Shown: positions 1 to 9,571, counted from the first letter of the stretch. The stretch is 64,000 bases of DNA from Paenibacillus sp. FSL H8-0048 (GCF_038002825.1 NZ_JBBODF010000001.1:2790001-2854000); one strand, 5' to 3'. Made by a program: numbers and translations. The notes: generated from the sequence alone by a model not told the origin.

Positions 1-110
1 CAGAGGACAATGGCATGCCATTCCTCCATCAGAAAAGATAAATAGCGGTGTTCATTCTCAAGGATGCGCATCGCGGGCAGCGTAAACTTAAGGTTTGTAC
101 GTTCCGGCAT
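1..110 (-). CDS. Hemerythrin-like domain protein, N-terminal fragment (cut by left edge)
   Basis: An open frame reads leftward from an ATG at 110 to the window edge (36 codons seen). The ribosome site CTGGAGGG sits 8 nt before the ATG and only 23 nt separate it from the nreC stop, so it is probably the last visible gene of the nar-nre operon. The visible peptide contains ILENEHRYLSFLMEEWH, an amphipathic helix with a metal-type His typical of the first helix of bacterial hemerythrin (HHE) domains. Such proteins bind a di-iron centre and are linked to O2 or NO chemistry, which fits the nitrate respiration context. The family call rests on a short fragment and is tentative; that this is a real gene is more secure. 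Confidence 0.55.
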   Translation of the reverse strand, partial: MPERTNLKFTLPAMRILENEHRYLSFLMEEWHAIVL

Positions 111-133
111 ACAGCTAACCCTCCAGTGGCCGG

Positions 134-781
134 TCAGAAATCCAGCATTTTTTTCCTCAAAGCGTATTCGACCAGCTCGGGCCGGCTTTTAAGGTTAAGC
201 TTCTCCATAATTTTGGCCTTGTGGGCCTCCACGGTCTTAACGGAAATAAAGAGCTTCTCGGCAATCTCCTTATTCCCGTAGCCCTTGGCAATCAGCGGAA
301 GAATCTCCAGCTCCCGCTTGGACAGCAGCTCGAACAGATCCTCGGTCCCGCCGGTCTTGTCCTGCTTAATGAACTCACGGACAAGCGACGTAGCCATCTT
401 GGGATGAATATAAGTACCGCCTTCATAAATCGTGCGGATCGCCAGCAACAGCTCCTCATCCGGCGCACTCTTGAGCACATACCCGGAGGCCCCGTTCTTC
501 AAGACATGGAAGAGATACTCATCATCGTCATGCATCGTCAGAATGAGAATTCGGGTATCGGGATAATCCTCCTTAATCTTGCCGGTCGCGGTCAGTCCGC
601 TTTCTCCGGGAGGCATGCTTAAATCCATGATCAGGATATCCGGCCGGAGCTTGGCGACCATGGTGTAGGCTTCTCTGCCGTCCGCCGCTGCTCCGATCAC
701 TTCAATATCATCCTGAAAATTAAGAATCATAGAGAATCCGCTGCGCACGATTGCATGGTCGTCCGCAATGACGATCTTCAT
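134..781 (-). CDS. nreC: NarL/LuxR-family response regulator NreC
   Basis: A 215-residue two-component regulator. The receiver domain (about 1-120) has acidic residues D7 and D8, phospho-acceptor D53 in LIMDLSMP and a conserved Lys near 103. The C-terminal LuxR-type helix-turn-helix (about 150-200) includes [15 protein letters not shown] and [12 protein letters not shown]. The ATG at 781 follows AAAGGAA; a longer frame reaching 1018 overlaps nreB and is not used. It directly follows nreB and should be phosphorylated by it, then activate nitrate respiration genes when oxygen is low, as known for staphylococcal NreC. The GC-rich palindromes upstream of narG are plausible targets (inference). 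Confidence 0.9.
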   Translation of the reverse strand: MKIVIADDHAIVRSGFSMILNFQDDIEVIGAAADGREAYTMVAKLRPDILIMDLSMPPGESGLTATGKIKEDYPDTRILILTMHDDDEYLFHVLKNGASGYVLKSAPDEELLLAIRTIYEGGTYIHPKMATSLVREFIKQDKTGGTEDLFELLSKRELEILPLIAKGYGNKEIAEKLFISVKTVEAHKAKIMEKLNLKSRPELVEYALRKKMLDF

Positions 782-809
782 CAGAAGCTCATTCCTTTCC
801 TCGGGCCCA

Positions 810-1856
810 TCATACAGGAACCTGCAGCATAATCCGGGTCCCCTTGCCGGTCTCTGAATCCACACTGAAGGTTCCGCCCACCAGCTCCGCCCGCTCCTGC
901 ATTCCGAACAGGCCAAGTCCGGTTCCGGTAGGCTCATCCCCCAGCTGGAAGCCGATACCGTCATCCTGAACCAGAAGCTGCAGCATGCCGCCGTTCTCGG
1001 TGAGCGAGACCTTGACACTGTCTACCTGGGCATACTTCAAGGCATTCAGCACCGCTTCCTGGCATACCCGGTACATAACCGTCTCAATCTCACTCCCGTA
1101 CCGCTTCTCGGGCAGCCGGGATTCATACTCAATCACGAGGCCATACGTTTGCTCCACCCGCTTGAAGTGAGAGCGGAAAGCCGCCTCCAGACCGAAATCA
1201 TCCAGGGCAGCCGGCCTAAGCTCCACCGACAGGTTGCGGATATCACTCAGCAGACGGGTCATCGACACTTCGGTTTGCTTCACTTTTTTCAGCAGCCCGT
1301 CATCGGTTGTCATATATTTCAGCACACGCAGATCAATCACGGCACTCATCAGCTCTTGCGCAACGCTGTCATGCAGTTCACGGGAGATCCGCTTGCGTTC
1401 ATTCTCCTGGGCTTCAATAATATGCTTCATCATCTTGTTCTGGTAGAACTTCTCTTGCGTCTTGAACTGTCTCGTTAAATCCCTGAGCATAAAGATCCGG
1501 ATTCCATTCTCTTCATCTATCGTGTGAAAGGTCGCGGCATAAGGCACAATCCCCTTGTCCCTGGTCTCCAGATAGACCTGATAAGAGGTGAACTCCTCCG
1601 AGTCCGGGGTGTGAAAATAACAATTCAGGCAGGTCCGCAGCTCCGTCTCGCTGGTATATCCCCGGCAGGTCCCGCAGAGCGCTTCAGGATTCCCCTGATA
1701 CAGCTGCTTCAGAATATCCGTGTCGACAATCGTCTCGGCAGCCGGATTCATCGCCAGGGCTTTCCCTTGCCGGTCAAAAAAGAACATCGCCTCCGAGCTG
1801 TTCTCGAACAGCTTCGTCATAAGCTCACCGCGCAAATCCGTAGCAGGGTTCATCAA
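810..1856 (-). CDS. nreB: Oxygen-sensing histidine kinase NreB
   Basis: A 348-residue soluble sensor kinase. A PAS-like N-terminal domain carries C61, C64, C76 and C79 in exact C-x2-C-x11-C-x2-C spacing, the pattern that holds the oxygen-labile [4Fe-4S] cluster in Staphylococcus NreB. A HisKA_3 dimerisation helix follows with H162 in [12 protein letters not shown], then an HATPase domain with DDGIGF and GTGLGLFGM. No membrane segment is present, so it acts in the cytoplasm. The start overlaps the nreA stop by 4 nt (ATGA), so the two are translationally coupled. It should autophosphorylate when the cluster is intact (anaerobiosis) and pass phosphate to NreC. Confidence 0.93.
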   Translation of the reverse strand: MMNPATDLRGELMTKLFENSSEAMFFFDRQGKALAMNPAAETIVDTDILKQLYQGNPEALCGTCRGYTSETELRTCLNCYFHTPDSEEFTSYQVYLETRDKGIVPYAATFHTIDEENGIRIFMLRDLTRQFKTQEKFYQNKMMKHIIEAQENERKRISRELHDSVAQELMSAVIDLRVLKYMTTDDGLLKKVKQTEVSMTRLLSDIRNLSVELRPAALDDFGLEAAFRSHFKRVEQTYGLVIEYESRLPEKRYGSEIETVMYRVCQEAVLNALKYAQVDSVKVSLTENGGMLQLLVQDDGIGFQLGDEPTGTGLGLFGMQERAELVGGTFSVDSETGKGTRIMLQVPV

Positions 1857-2311
1857 CTGAGCAACAATTCCTTCCCGTTCAAGTCTCCAATGCCGCCCCG
1901 CGCCGTCGCTTCCAGGTCACGCAGCATCTCAGCGGTCACCTGCCGGTCCCCTCTGAAGCCGCCCAGAAGCACACCTGCCACGCGGGCATCATTCCACATC
2001 GGCACCGCCCCGATGCTGTTCAGATTCTCCATCTTGGTGATGGGGTAATTGAACAGGCTGTCGGGCTTCACCATGAGCTTCACCGAAGGGATCAGGAACG
2101 GCTTGCCGGTCTTGAACACGATGCCGGCAATCCCTCTGCCGGATTGCAGCACAATCCGTTTGTAGCGGTCACTGATATTGCCTGAGGCGTATTTCCAGCG
2201 GATCGCATAGTCATACTCCGCCGGTTCGGCGAACGCCAGCGACATGAAGTCATATCCCAGCGCCGCGCGGATCTGGTCCAGCCGGGTCTGGTAATCCACC
2301 TTATTCATCAT
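1853..2311 (-). CDS. nreA: GAF-domain nitrate sensor NreA
   Basis: A 152-residue single-domain GAF protein, the length expected for NreA. Family knowledge: NreA binds nitrate in its GAF pocket and restrains NreB until nitrate is present, so the system needs both low O2 and nitrate. Visible GAF features include the AIRWKYASGN strand, the GRGIAGIVFKTGKP core and the late strand GAVPMWNDARVAGVLLGGF. The ATG at 2311 lies 8 nt after GAGGAG; a second ATG follows directly, and the longer frame from 2350 lacks a ribosome site. It starts 53 nt after narI and overlaps nreB, giving the order narGHJI-nreABC. Confidence 0.88.
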   Translation of the reverse strand: MMNKVDYQTRLDQIRAALGYDFMSLAFAEPAEYDYAIRWKYASGNISDRYKRIVLQSGRGIAGIVFKTGKPFLIPSVKLMVKPDSLFNYPITKMENLNSIGAVPMWNDARVAGVLLGGFRGDRQVTAEMLRDLEATARGGIGDLNGKELLLS

Positions 2312-2364
2312 CGCTTTCTCTCCTCGGATCGAACAGGGAAAGAAGTCCACGCTGCTCTCTTCCG

Positions 2365-3051
2365 TTAATTTGATTTATTTCTTCTGTATAGGATATAACT
2401 TCTGCCTACATAATTCAACGGAACACTCCATACGTGAACCAGCCGGGTGAACGGCCAGAAGGCAAAGATCGCGAACCCTGACAGGATGTGCAGCTTGAAG
2501 GAGAACGGCACTCCGCTCATCAGCGAAGGGTCCGGGCGGAACATGAACAAGCCGCGGAACCACACCGAGATGGTATCCCGGTAGTCGAACTCAGGCTGTA
2601 CCGCATTCGTGACAATCGTGGAGTACATCCCCATGAACACAATGAACAGCAGGAGCGAGTTGACGATCAGATCAGAGGCGCTGCTGAGCCGGCGGACATT
2701 CTTCAGTGTGAAGCGCCGTGAGGTCAGAATCAGCATCCCTGCCAGGGTGGCCGCACCGAAGATTCCCCCGATGTATACAGCACCGATATGGTACATATGA
2801 TCGCTGACACCGACAGCTTCCAGCCAGGACTTGGGAACGGCTAGACCGCCGATATGGCCCAGAATGACCGGCATGATGCCGAGGTGAAACAGAATGCTGC
2901 CGAATTTCAGCTGTTTTTTCTCAATGAATTCACTGGATTTGGCTGTCCAGTTGAATTGATCCTTGCGGTAGCGGGCAATATGTCCGCCGATAAATACGAC
3001 CATACACATATAAGGGAAAATAACCCATAAAAACTGACCCATCATATTCAT
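2365..3051 (-). CDS. narI: Respiratory nitrate reductase gamma subunit NarI
   Basis: A 228-residue membrane cytochrome b that passes quinol electrons to NarH. About five membrane helices are visible, starting with FLWVIFPYMCMVVFIGGHI. Candidate haem-ligand histidines lie in LFHLGIMPVILGHIGG and in the final helices KLHILSGFAIFAFW and RLVHVW. The chosen ATG overlaps the narJ stop (ATGA) and has AGGAGG 10 nt upstream; the frame continues upstream to 3078 but that part lies inside narJ. It is the last structural gene of the nitrate reductase, before nreA. Confidence 0.93.
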   Translation of the reverse strand: MNMMGQFLWVIFPYMCMVVFIGGHIARYRKDQFNWTAKSSEFIEKKQLKFGSILFHLGIMPVILGHIGGLAVPKSWLEAVGVSDHMYHIGAVYIGGIFGAATLAGMLILTSRRFTLKNVRRLSSASDLIVNSLLLFIVFMGMYSTIVTNAVQPEFDYRDTISVWFRGLFMFRPDPSLMSGVPFSFKLHILSGFAIFAFWPFTRLVHVWSVPLNYVGRSYILYRRNKSN

Positions 3052-3614
3052 TGACTTAGGGCCTCCTGTTCCGCACATGCTTTGAAGGTTTCCCGCAACC
3101 CTTTAACCAGGTGATAATAAGGACTCTCCCGCTGCTCCAGCGCCTTCACCAGATGATACGAGCCATCCTCCAGAATCGCCATCAGCATCCGGAAGTTCTC
3201 CGGCGCACCAGGGACATCCAGCCACTCTGCCGCATAGATGAACTCACACATCAGCGGCAAGTAATCCGGCAGCTCACTCTCCGGCATTTCGAGGCCGAAC
3301 ATTTCGTACAGCAGCTTCAGCTTAGCGAGCATTTGCCCGCGTTCCTTGGCATCCTCGAATTTGAAATAGGTCATATAGAGCGCACAGTCCTTCTGAAAAT
3401 CAAACGTAGCCGCATAGTTCTCCTGAATCTCTTCCAGGCTGAAGCTCTGCATGAGCTTCCAGTAGGTCTGCACATTGGAATATGCCGGGTGGCCGGGGTC
3501 AAATGCCTCTTCCAGAAAAGCCGGATGGAAATCCAGCTTCTCCGGGTACATGAGCTGCAGGGCGAAATAACCGAAGGATTGCTTGTAATGATGCAGTTTG
3601 CTCAGATCAATCAC
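3048..3614 (-). CDS. narJ: Nitrate reductase assembly chaperone NarJ
   Basis: NarJ (188 residues) is a cytoplasmic helical chaperone needed to insert molybdenum cofactor into NarG before the complex docks on NarI. The sequence is helical with the family-typical FGYFALQLMYPE near the N-terminus and a LPLMCEF segment. Two starts are possible: GTG at 3614, overlapping the narH stop by 8 nt and preceded by a G-rich stretch, or ATG at 3644 with AAGGAG only 4 nt away. I chose 3614 because the conserved part begins there, but 3644 cannot be ruled out. It lies between narH and narI as expected. Confidence 0.88.
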   Translation of the reverse strand: MIDLSKLHHYKQSFGYFALQLMYPEKLDFHPAFLEEAFDPGHPAYSNVQTYWKLMQSFSLEEIQENYAATFDFQKDCALYMTYFKFEDAKERGQMLAKLKLLYEMFGLEMPESELPDYLPLMCEFIYAAEWLDVPGAPENFRMLMAILEDGSYHLVKALEQRESPYYHLVKGLRETFKACAEQEALSQ

Positions 3615-5178
3615 GCCAGATCCCCCCGTAGAAATTCTCTTCATACATCTCCTTGCCGGTCTTCATGGTGTCGCCGGAAGGGCTGGCCGGTCCGCAGCCG
3701 TCACAGCCGGAGCCAAAGCCGGGTCCGCCCATGTCGCTGCCGTAGCCGGCGGCGCCCTGCGCACGGTAAGGGTTCATGTGCTGCTCCTTGTGGGAGGTCG
3801 GGATCACGAAGCGGTCTTCATATTTGGCAATCGCGAGCAGCCGGTACATCTCCTCCGTCTGCTGCGCCGTCATGCCGACACGGTCCAGTCGGCTAAGATC
3901 GAATTCCTGGCCGGTAGACTGGGCGCGCATGTAAGAGCGCATCATCGCCATCCGCTGCAGGGCTTCCTTCACCGTCTCTGTGTCGCCAGCTGTCAGCATA
4001 TTCGCCAAATATTGAATAGGCGTACGCATTTCTTCGATGGCCGGGAAGATCATATCCGGGTTCTTCAAGGAATCCTTGCCCTCAAAGTAATTCATGATCG
4101 GGCTAAGAGGCGGTACATACCATACCATCGGCAGCGTCCGGTATTCCGGGTGCAGCGGGAAGGCCAGCTTATGCTCAATCGCCAGCTTGTAGACCGGTGA
4201 GTTCTGCGCAGCCTCCAGCCAGTCCTCAGAGATACCATCCCGTCTCGCCTGGGCTCTAACCTCTGGATCATGCGGATTCAGGAACAGATCGCACTGGGCC
4301 TGGTACAGATCCTTCTCGTCCGGGGTGGACGCGGCATCCAGCACCTTGTCGGCGTCATACAGCAGAACGCCAAGGTAGCGGATACGGCCCGTACAGGTCT
4401 CGGAACAGACCGTTGGCAGGCCTGCCTCCACACGCGGGAAGCAGAAGGTGCATTTCTCCGCCTTGTTGGTCTGCCAGTTGAAGTACACCTTCTTGTACGG
4501 ACAGCCGGTCATGCAATATCTCCAGCCGCGGCAGGCTTCCTGATCCACGAGAACGATTCCGTCCTCATCGCGTTTGTACATCGCACCGGACGGGCAGGAA
4601 GCCACGCAGCTCGGGTTCAGACAGTGCTCGCACAGACGGGGCAGATAGATCATGAAGGATTTCTCGAAGTTGAACTTGATCTCTTCCTCGATCTTCTGAA
4701 TGTTCGGGTCTAAGGGACCGGTCACATGCGCACCCGCCAGATCATCCTCCCAGTTCGGTCCCCATTCCAGATCCATCTTCTCGCCAGTGACAGCAGAGTG
4801 GGCCCGGGCAACCGGGGAATGCTTCTGCTCCCCGGCGTTTGTCAGGTTCTCATAGTTGTACGTCCACGGCTCATAGTAGTCCTTCATTTCCGGCATATCA
4901 GGGTTGTAGAAGATTTTGCCGAGCGCGATCTTCGACAGCTTGTTGCCGGATTTCAGCTCAAGCCGGCCCTTGCGCAGCTGCCAGCCGCCCTTGTACAGCT
5001 CCTGGTCTTCCCAGCGCTTCGGATAGCCGATGCCCGGCTTCGTCTCCACGTTGTTGAACCACATATATTCCGCACCCTTGCGGTTCGTCCAGGTGGTCTT
5101 ACAGGTCACGCTGCAGGTGTGGCAGCCGATGCATTTATCCAGATTCATTACCATTGCAACTTGCGCTTTAATTTTCAA
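3607..5178 (-). CDS. narH: Nitrate reductase beta subunit NarH
   Basis: A 523-residue iron-sulfur subunit that relays electrons from NarI haems to NarG. Four ferredoxin-like cysteine groups are visible: C16, C19, C22 and C26 in KCIGCHTCSVTC; then CEHCLNPSCVASCP; then CRGWRYCMTGCP; then KCTFCFPR with a later VCSETC. The tryptophan in CRGWRYC is the usual NarH replacement that gives a [3Fe-4S] cluster. The C-terminus ends in a Gly/Cys-rich tail near GSGCDGCGP. Its start overlaps the end of narG by 11 nt, so translation is coupled. Confidence 0.96.
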   Translation of the reverse strand: MKIKAQVAMVMNLDKCIGCHTCSVTCKTTWTNRKGAEYMWFNNVETKPGIGYPKRWEDQELYKGGWQLRKGRLELKSGNKLSKIALGKIFYNPDMPEMKDYYEPWTYNYENLTNAGEQKHSPVARAHSAVTGEKMDLEWGPNWEDDLAGAHVTGPLDPNIQKIEEEIKFNFEKSFMIYLPRLCEHCLNPSCVASCPSGAMYKRDEDGIVLVDQEACRGWRYCMTGCPYKKVYFNWQTNKAEKCTFCFPRVEAGLPTVCSETCTGRIRYLGVLLYDADKVLDAASTPDEKDLYQAQCDLFLNPHDPEVRAQARRDGISEDWLEAAQNSPVYKLAIEHKLAFPLHPEYRTLPMVWYVPPLSPIMNYFEGKDSLKNPDMIFPAIEEMRTPIQYLANMLTAGDTETVKEALQRMAMMRSYMRAQSTGQEFDLSRLDRVGMTAQQTEEMYRLLAIAKYEDRFVIPTSHKEQHMNPYRAQGAAGYGSDMGGPGFGSGCDGCGPASPSGDTMKTGKEMYEENFYGGIWRD

Positions 5179-8100
5179 GCCAGTTGACCTCCTTCATTTT
5201 GCGAACGGCTACGTAGACATCTCGCTGGTTGCCGATCGGACCGTAGTAGTTGAAGCCGTAGCTGAGCTGTGCATATCCGCCGACCATCTGGGTAGGCTTC
5301 AGATGAATCCGGGTTGGCGCATTGTGGCTTCCGCCGCGCGTATCCGTAATCTCGGAGCCCGGTACTTGAATGTGCTTATCCTGGGCGTGGTACATGAACA
5401 TGGTGCCTCTCGGCATCCGGTGGCTGACTACGGCGCGTGCAGTGACCACACCATTCCGGTTGTAGACCTCAAGCCAGTCGTTGTCCGCAATGTCATGAGC
5501 CGCGGCGTCCTCGTTATTGATCCACACCGTCGGACCGCCCCGGAACAGAGTCAGCATGTGCTGGTTATCCTGGTAGGTCGAGTGGATATTCCACTTGCCG
5601 TGCGGTGTCAGGTATCTCAGAACCAGTGCATCCATCCCGCCCTTCACTTCCTTGTCACGGGGTCCGAAGACCATTGGAGGCAGGGTCGGCTTGTAGACCG
5701 GCAATGCTTCGCCGAACTGCTGGAAGATCTCATGGTCAATATAGAAATGCTGTCTTCCGGTCAGGGTACGGAACGGAACAAGACGTTCGATGTTCGTCGT
5801 GAACGGTGAATAGCGGCGGCCTTGCTTATTCGAGCCGCTGAATACCGGTGTCGGAATCACCTCGCGCGGCTGTGCAGTAATGCTCTGGAACGTAATTTTC
5901 TCGGCGGCCCGGTCTGCGGAAATATCCCGCAGCTCGACCCCGTGATCCTTCTCCGCGGACTCATAGGCCTTCTGGGAGACGCGGCCGTTGGTGGCGGAAG
6001 ACAGATGGAGAATAGCATCCGCGGCCTGACGGGCCGTCTGCAGCTTCGGCAGTCCGTGCCGGATCGTTTCATCGTAATGCACACCGCTGATCTTCTTCAG
6101 CTCTTCGTATTCCTCAGCAACCGAGAAGCTGACGCCGTGTGCGCCTGCTTTGCCGGTAGCCAGATTGGGTCCGAGCGAGCTGTATTTATGATGAATCTGC
6201 GTGTAATCCCGCTCAACAATGGTGAAGTTCGGCATGGTTTTACCCGGAATAGCCGGCACTTCGCCCTTGGTCCAATCCTTGACCAGACCCATCGGCTGTG
6301 AGATTTCGCTGATGGAGTCATGGCCCAGCGGGGACATCACTACATCCTTATAAACGCCGGGCAGCTGCGATTTCGCCATTTCTGAGAATACCTCCGAGAG
6401 CTGGCGGTAGATATCCCAGTCGGACCGGGATTCCCACAGCGGATTCACGGCCGGATTGAACGGATGGACGAACGGATGCATGTCGGTGGACGACAGATCG
6501 GTCTTCTCATACCAGGTTGCGGCCGGCAGAACAACATCGGCATATAGCGGTGTAGTGGTCATCCGGAAATCCAGGGCGACCATCAGATCCAGCTTGCCTT
6601 CTACATCCTCCCGCCAGACGATTTCCTCCGGCTTCTGCTCCTCATTCGGCTCGGCCAGCAGACCGTCCGATGCGCCGAGCAAATGCTTCATGAAGTATTC
6701 CTGGCCCTTGGCGGAGCTGGAGATCAGGTTCGAGCGCCAGATGAACAGGGAACGCGGGAAGTTCTCCGGTGCGCCGGGATCTTCCACAGCAAACCGCGTC
6801 TTCCGTGAAGTAATCTCTTCAACGGCGTGGCTGATAATCTCGGCATTCGTCTTCTTGCCTTGCTGCGCCGCTTCCTCGGCGAACAGCAGGCTGTTCTTGT
6901 TGAATTGCGGGAAGGACGGCAGCCAGCCCAGACGCGCGGCAAGTACGTTGTAATCTGCCGGGTGCTGGTAAGCGACATCCCCGCCGGTCGGCGATTTCAG
7001 CGAATCGGTGCCGCTCTCCTCATAACGCCACTGGTCGGTGGCGAAATAGAAGAACGAGGTTGCATTCTGCTGCCGCGCCGGACCCTGCCAGTCCTTGGCA
7101 AAGGCAACCGTGGACCAGCCTTCAATCGGACGGCATTTCTCCTGGCCGACATAATGTGCCCAGCCGCCCCCGTTGACGCCCTGGGATGCAGTCAGTACCA
7201 CCAGGTTCAGGATCGAACGGTAAATGGTATCGCTGTTGAACCAGTGGTTGATGCCTGCGCCCATGATAATCATGGAGCGTCCGCCTGTATCAATGGAGTT
7301 CTGGGCGAACTCACGGGCAATCTGCACAACGACGCTTGCTTTTACTGTAGTAATCTTCTCTTGCCAGGCCGGAGTATAATGAGAGGATTCATCCTCATAC
7401 CCCTTAGCGTTCAGCAGACTGTCTCTGCGCTTAATGCCGTATTGGCTCATCATCAGGTCGTATACGGTGGCGATATAACGTTCCGTGCCGTCCGCAAGCT
7501 TCACCTTCCGGGCCGGAATAATCCGGCTGAAGGTGCCGTTACCGGCATTGTCGAAGTACGGGAATACGATCTCCGTCCATTCTTCCCCGTGACCTTCGAT
7601 CGTCAGGGCCGGCTCCACCTTGCTGCCGTCCTCCCGCTCCAGAATCAGGTTCCACTTCTTGCCTTCCTCCCAGCGCTGGCCCATCGTCCCGTTCGGCACG
7701 ATCATCTCGCCAGTTGCTTCATCGAAGATCACCGGCTTCCAGTCCGAGTGCGGAGAAGCATCGCCCAGATCGCTGGCCCGCAGGAAGCGTCCGCCCTTCA
7801 GGCTGTCCTCATGCGGATCAAGCAGAATCAGGAACGGCATATCCGTATATTGCTTGGCATAATTCAGGAACATGGGCTCCTGGCGTTCCTGGTAGAACTC
7901 CTGCAGGATAACATGCGTCATCGCCTGGGCAAGCGCCGCGTCCGAGCCGGGGTTCGGAGCCAGCCAATTGTCGGCGAACTTCACGTTCTCGGCGAGATCC
8001 GGGGCAACCGATACGACCTTCGTGCCTTTGTAGCGCACTTCAGTCATGAAGTGGGCATCCGGCGTCCGGGTCAGCGGCACGTTCGAGCCCCACATCATCA

Positions 8101-8842
8101 GGTATCCGGCATTGTACCAGTCCGAGGATTCCGGGACATCCGTCTGCTCGCCCCAGATCTGCGGCGAAGCCGGAGGCAGATCGGCATACCAGTCATAGAA
8201 GCTCAGCATTTGACCGCCCAGCAGCGAGATAAACCGCGCCCCTGAGGCGTAGCTGACCATCGACATGGCCGGAATCGGTGTGAATCCGGCAATCCGGTCC
8301 GGTCCGTATTTGCGGATCGTATAGATCAGCTGCGCTGCGATCAGCCGCAAAGCATCATCCCAGGCTACCCGGACATGGCCGCCCTTGCCGCGCGCTTTCT
8401 TATACTGGCTGGCCTTCTCAGGATCTTCCACAATGCTGGCCCAGGCATCGACATAATTGTCATGCTCCTGGAGCGCGCTCTGCCACAGCCGCCACAGCTT
8501 CCCGCGGACATACGGATATTTCACACGCAGCGGGCTGTATTCATACCAGGAGAAGGTAGCTCCGCGCGGACAGCCGCGCGGCTCGAACTCCGGCATATCC
8601 GGTCCGCAGGACGGGTAATCGATCTGCTGGTTCTCCCAGGTGATAATCCCGTTCTTCACGAACACCTTCCAGCTGCAGGAGCCTGTACAGTTCACGCCAT
8701 GGGTGGTGCGGACTACTTTATCGTGAGACCAGCGCTGGCGGTACATGTTCTCCCAATCTCTATTTTTCTCTTCAAGAATGGACCAGTTCCCGGAATAGCT
8801 CTCCACCGGCTTAAAAAAGTTAAGGCCGAATTTCTTCTTCAT
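5168..8842 (-). CDS. narG: Respiratory nitrate reductase alpha subunit NarG
   Basis: A 1224-residue catalytic subunit that reduces nitrate to nitrite at a Mo-bis-MGD centre on the cytoplasmic face. The FS0 cluster ligands H48, C52, C56 and C91 are visible (THGVNCTGSC and GCPRGA), with the His-for-Cys ligand typical of NarG. The block WGEQTDVPESSDWYN contains the Asp expected to bind molybdenum, followed by GSNVPLTRTPDAHF. Length matches the family. AAAGGAG lies 12 nt before the ATG, slightly far. It opens the narGHJI-nreABC operon. The upstream region has several palindromes but no obvious FNR site. The large frames on the opposite strand are shadows. Confidence 0.97.
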   Translation of the reverse strand: MKKKFGLNFFKPVESYSGNWSILEEKNRDWENMYRQRWSHDKVVRTTHGVNCTGSCSWKVFVKNGIITWENQQIDYPSCGPDMPEFEPRGCPRGATFSWYEYSPLRVKYPYVRGKLWRLWQSALQEHDNYVDAWASIVEDPEKASQYKKARGKGGHVRVAWDDALRLIAAQLIYTIRKYGPDRIAGFTPIPAMSMVSYASGARFISLLGGQMLSFYDWYADLPPASPQIWGEQTDVPESSDWYNAGYLMMWGSNVPLTRTPDAHFMTEVRYKGTKVVSVAPDLAENVKFADNWLAPNPGSDAALAQAMTHVILQEFYQERQEPMFLNYAKQYTDMPFLILLDPHEDSLKGGRFLRASDLGDASPHSDWKPVIFDEATGEMIVPNGTMGQRWEEGKKWNLILEREDGSKVEPALTIEGHGEEWTEIVFPYFDNAGNGTFSRIIPARKVKLADGTERYIATVYDLMMSQYGIKRRDSLLNAKGYEDESSHYTPAWQEKITTVKASVVVQIAREFAQNSIDTGGRSMIIMGAGINHWFNSDTIYRSILNLVVLTASQGVNGGGWAHYVGQEKCRPIEGWSTVAFAKDWQGPARQQNATSFFYFATDQWRYEESGTDSLKSPTGGDVAYQHPADYNVLAARLGWLPSFPQFNKNSLLFAEEAAQQGKKTNAEIISHAVEEITSRKTRFAVEDPGAPENFPRSLFIWRSNLISSSAKGQEYFMKHLLGASDGLLAEPNEEQKPEEIVWREDVEGKLDLMVALDFRMTTTPLYADVVLPAATWYEKTDLSSTDMHPFVHPFNPAVNPLWESRSDWDIYRQLSEVFSEMAKSQLPGVYKDVVMSPLGHDSISEISQPMGLVKDWTKGEVPAIPGKTMPNFTIVERDYTQIHHKYSSLGPNLATGKAGAHGVSFSVAEEYEELKKISGVHYDETIRHGLPKLQTARQAADAILHLSSATNGRVSQKAYESAEKDHGVELRDISADRAAEKITFQSITAQPREVIPTPVFSGSNKQGRRYSPFTTNIERLVPFRTLTGRQHFYIDHEIFQQFGEALPVYKPTLPPMVFGPRDKEVKGGMDALVLRYLTPHGKWNIHSTYQDNQHMLTLFRGGPTVWINNEDAAAHDIADNDWLEVYNRNGVVTARAVVSHRMPRGTMFMYHAQDKHIQVPGSEITDTRGGSHNAPTRIHLKPTQMVGGYAQLSYGFNYYGPIGNQRDVYVAVRKMKEVNWLEN

Positions 8843-8909
8843 CTGTCCAGAACACTCCTTTGTACGAATCTATTCAATTAATCTCATTATGGATCTACCC
8901 GGCCGCGCT

Positions 8910-9082
8910 TCCCATTAGGGAAACACCTATTGAACCTCGGGAAATCCCTTGATCTCAGCACACAGCAAACAAGCCTTCCGCCCGGAGGAGAAAAGCTCTG
9001 ACTTCTGCGCTGCACTGCCTTGCCGGGAGTCCCATTAGGGACTTCCCTCTTTCTCTCCGGGGAAGTTCCTAGCGGGAATTCC
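8910..9082. promoter_or_regulatory. Cluster of GC-rich palindromes between narG and a hemerythrin gene
   Basis: The 312-nt gap between narG and the divergent gene at 9155 contains a series of related inverted repeats. TAGGG-N4-ACCTA lies at 8916-8929 and GGGAAATCCC at 8939-8948. A larger palindrome at 9025-9047 reads GGGAGTCCC, ATTA, then GGGACTTCCC, and contains TAGGG-N4-CCCT. GGGGAAGTTCC (9059-9069) and GGGAATTCC (9074-9082) follow after a 4-nt TAGC link. GC-rich palindromes are known as NreC sites upstream of staphylococcal nar promoters; use as NreC sites here is inference. A TATAAT lies at 9131-9136, but it is too close to the 9155 start to leave the full ribosome site in the transcript. 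Confidence 0.55.
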
Positions 9083-9154
9083 ATGGCAGCACTGTATGCT
9101 ATACTGGCCAGTAGATACTTCTGAGATAGTTATAATACGGGAGGATGAAGAAGA

Positions 9155-9571
9155 ATGTCAGGACCCTCACTACGCCAGCTGCATGCCCATCATGCCATAC
9201 ATCAGGGCGGGCTCTCCGGCGCTGTAGCCAAGACAGAAGAAGTGGAAGAATTGCTGGCGCTTAAGGAAGCGGAGGTGGCCCGCCAGGCGGCTGACCACTT
9301 GATTGAGTACTGGGAGACGCGGATTCTCAGCCATGCCGATGCGGAAGAGGATGGCTTCTATCAGGAGATGACAGCGAAGAACCCCGCCCTGGAAGAAGCC
9401 GTTACCCGGCTGAAGCGGGATCATGAGTTACTGCGGATCATCGTGCAGGATGTCAAAAGCATGCTCGCCGAAGACGGCCTCACCTCAGAAGTGCTGCACC
9501 AGTTCCACGCGCTGCTGGCAGTGAATGCTATTCACAGCCGGGATGAAGAGCGTCTGCTGTTCGGGGAGTAG
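9155..9571 (+). CDS. Hemerythrin-like (HHE) domain protein
   Basis: A 138-residue, mostly helical protein with the spacing of metal-binding residues expected for a hemerythrin/HHE domain: HAHHAIH near residue 10-16, SHADAEEDGFY with H60 and E64, DHELLR with H90, and HSRDEERLL with H127 and E131. Such proteins bind two irons and are associated with O2 binding or repair of NO-damaged Fe-S clusters. It is divergent from narG and overlaps convergently with nsrR by 44 nt, which places it in the nitrate/NO stress block. GGGAGG lies 10 nt before the ATG. Substrate and exact role are not visible. Confidence 0.75.
   Translation: MSGPSLRQLHAHHAIHQGGLSGAVAKTEEVEELLALKEAEVARQAADHLIEYWETRILSHADAEEDGFYQEMTAKNPALEEAVTRLKRDHELLRIIVQDVKSMLAEDGLTSEVLHQFHALLAVNAIHSRDEERLLFGE

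Noticed and set aside
134-1018. 294-codon version of NreC starting at 1018
   Set aside because: The extra 79 residues overlap nreB out of frame and are Ser/Arg/Cys-rich noise; the ATG at 781 has a good ribosome site.
6827-8245. 472-codon open frame on the plus strand inside narG
   Set aside because: It is the opposite-strand shadow of a clearly coding GC-rich gene with no domain or ribosome site.
9131-9136. TATAAT as the -10 box of the hemerythrin gene at 9155
   Set aside because: A start about 7 nt downstream would cut into the ribosome site; TATACT at 9100 is an alternative but also lacks a clear -35.
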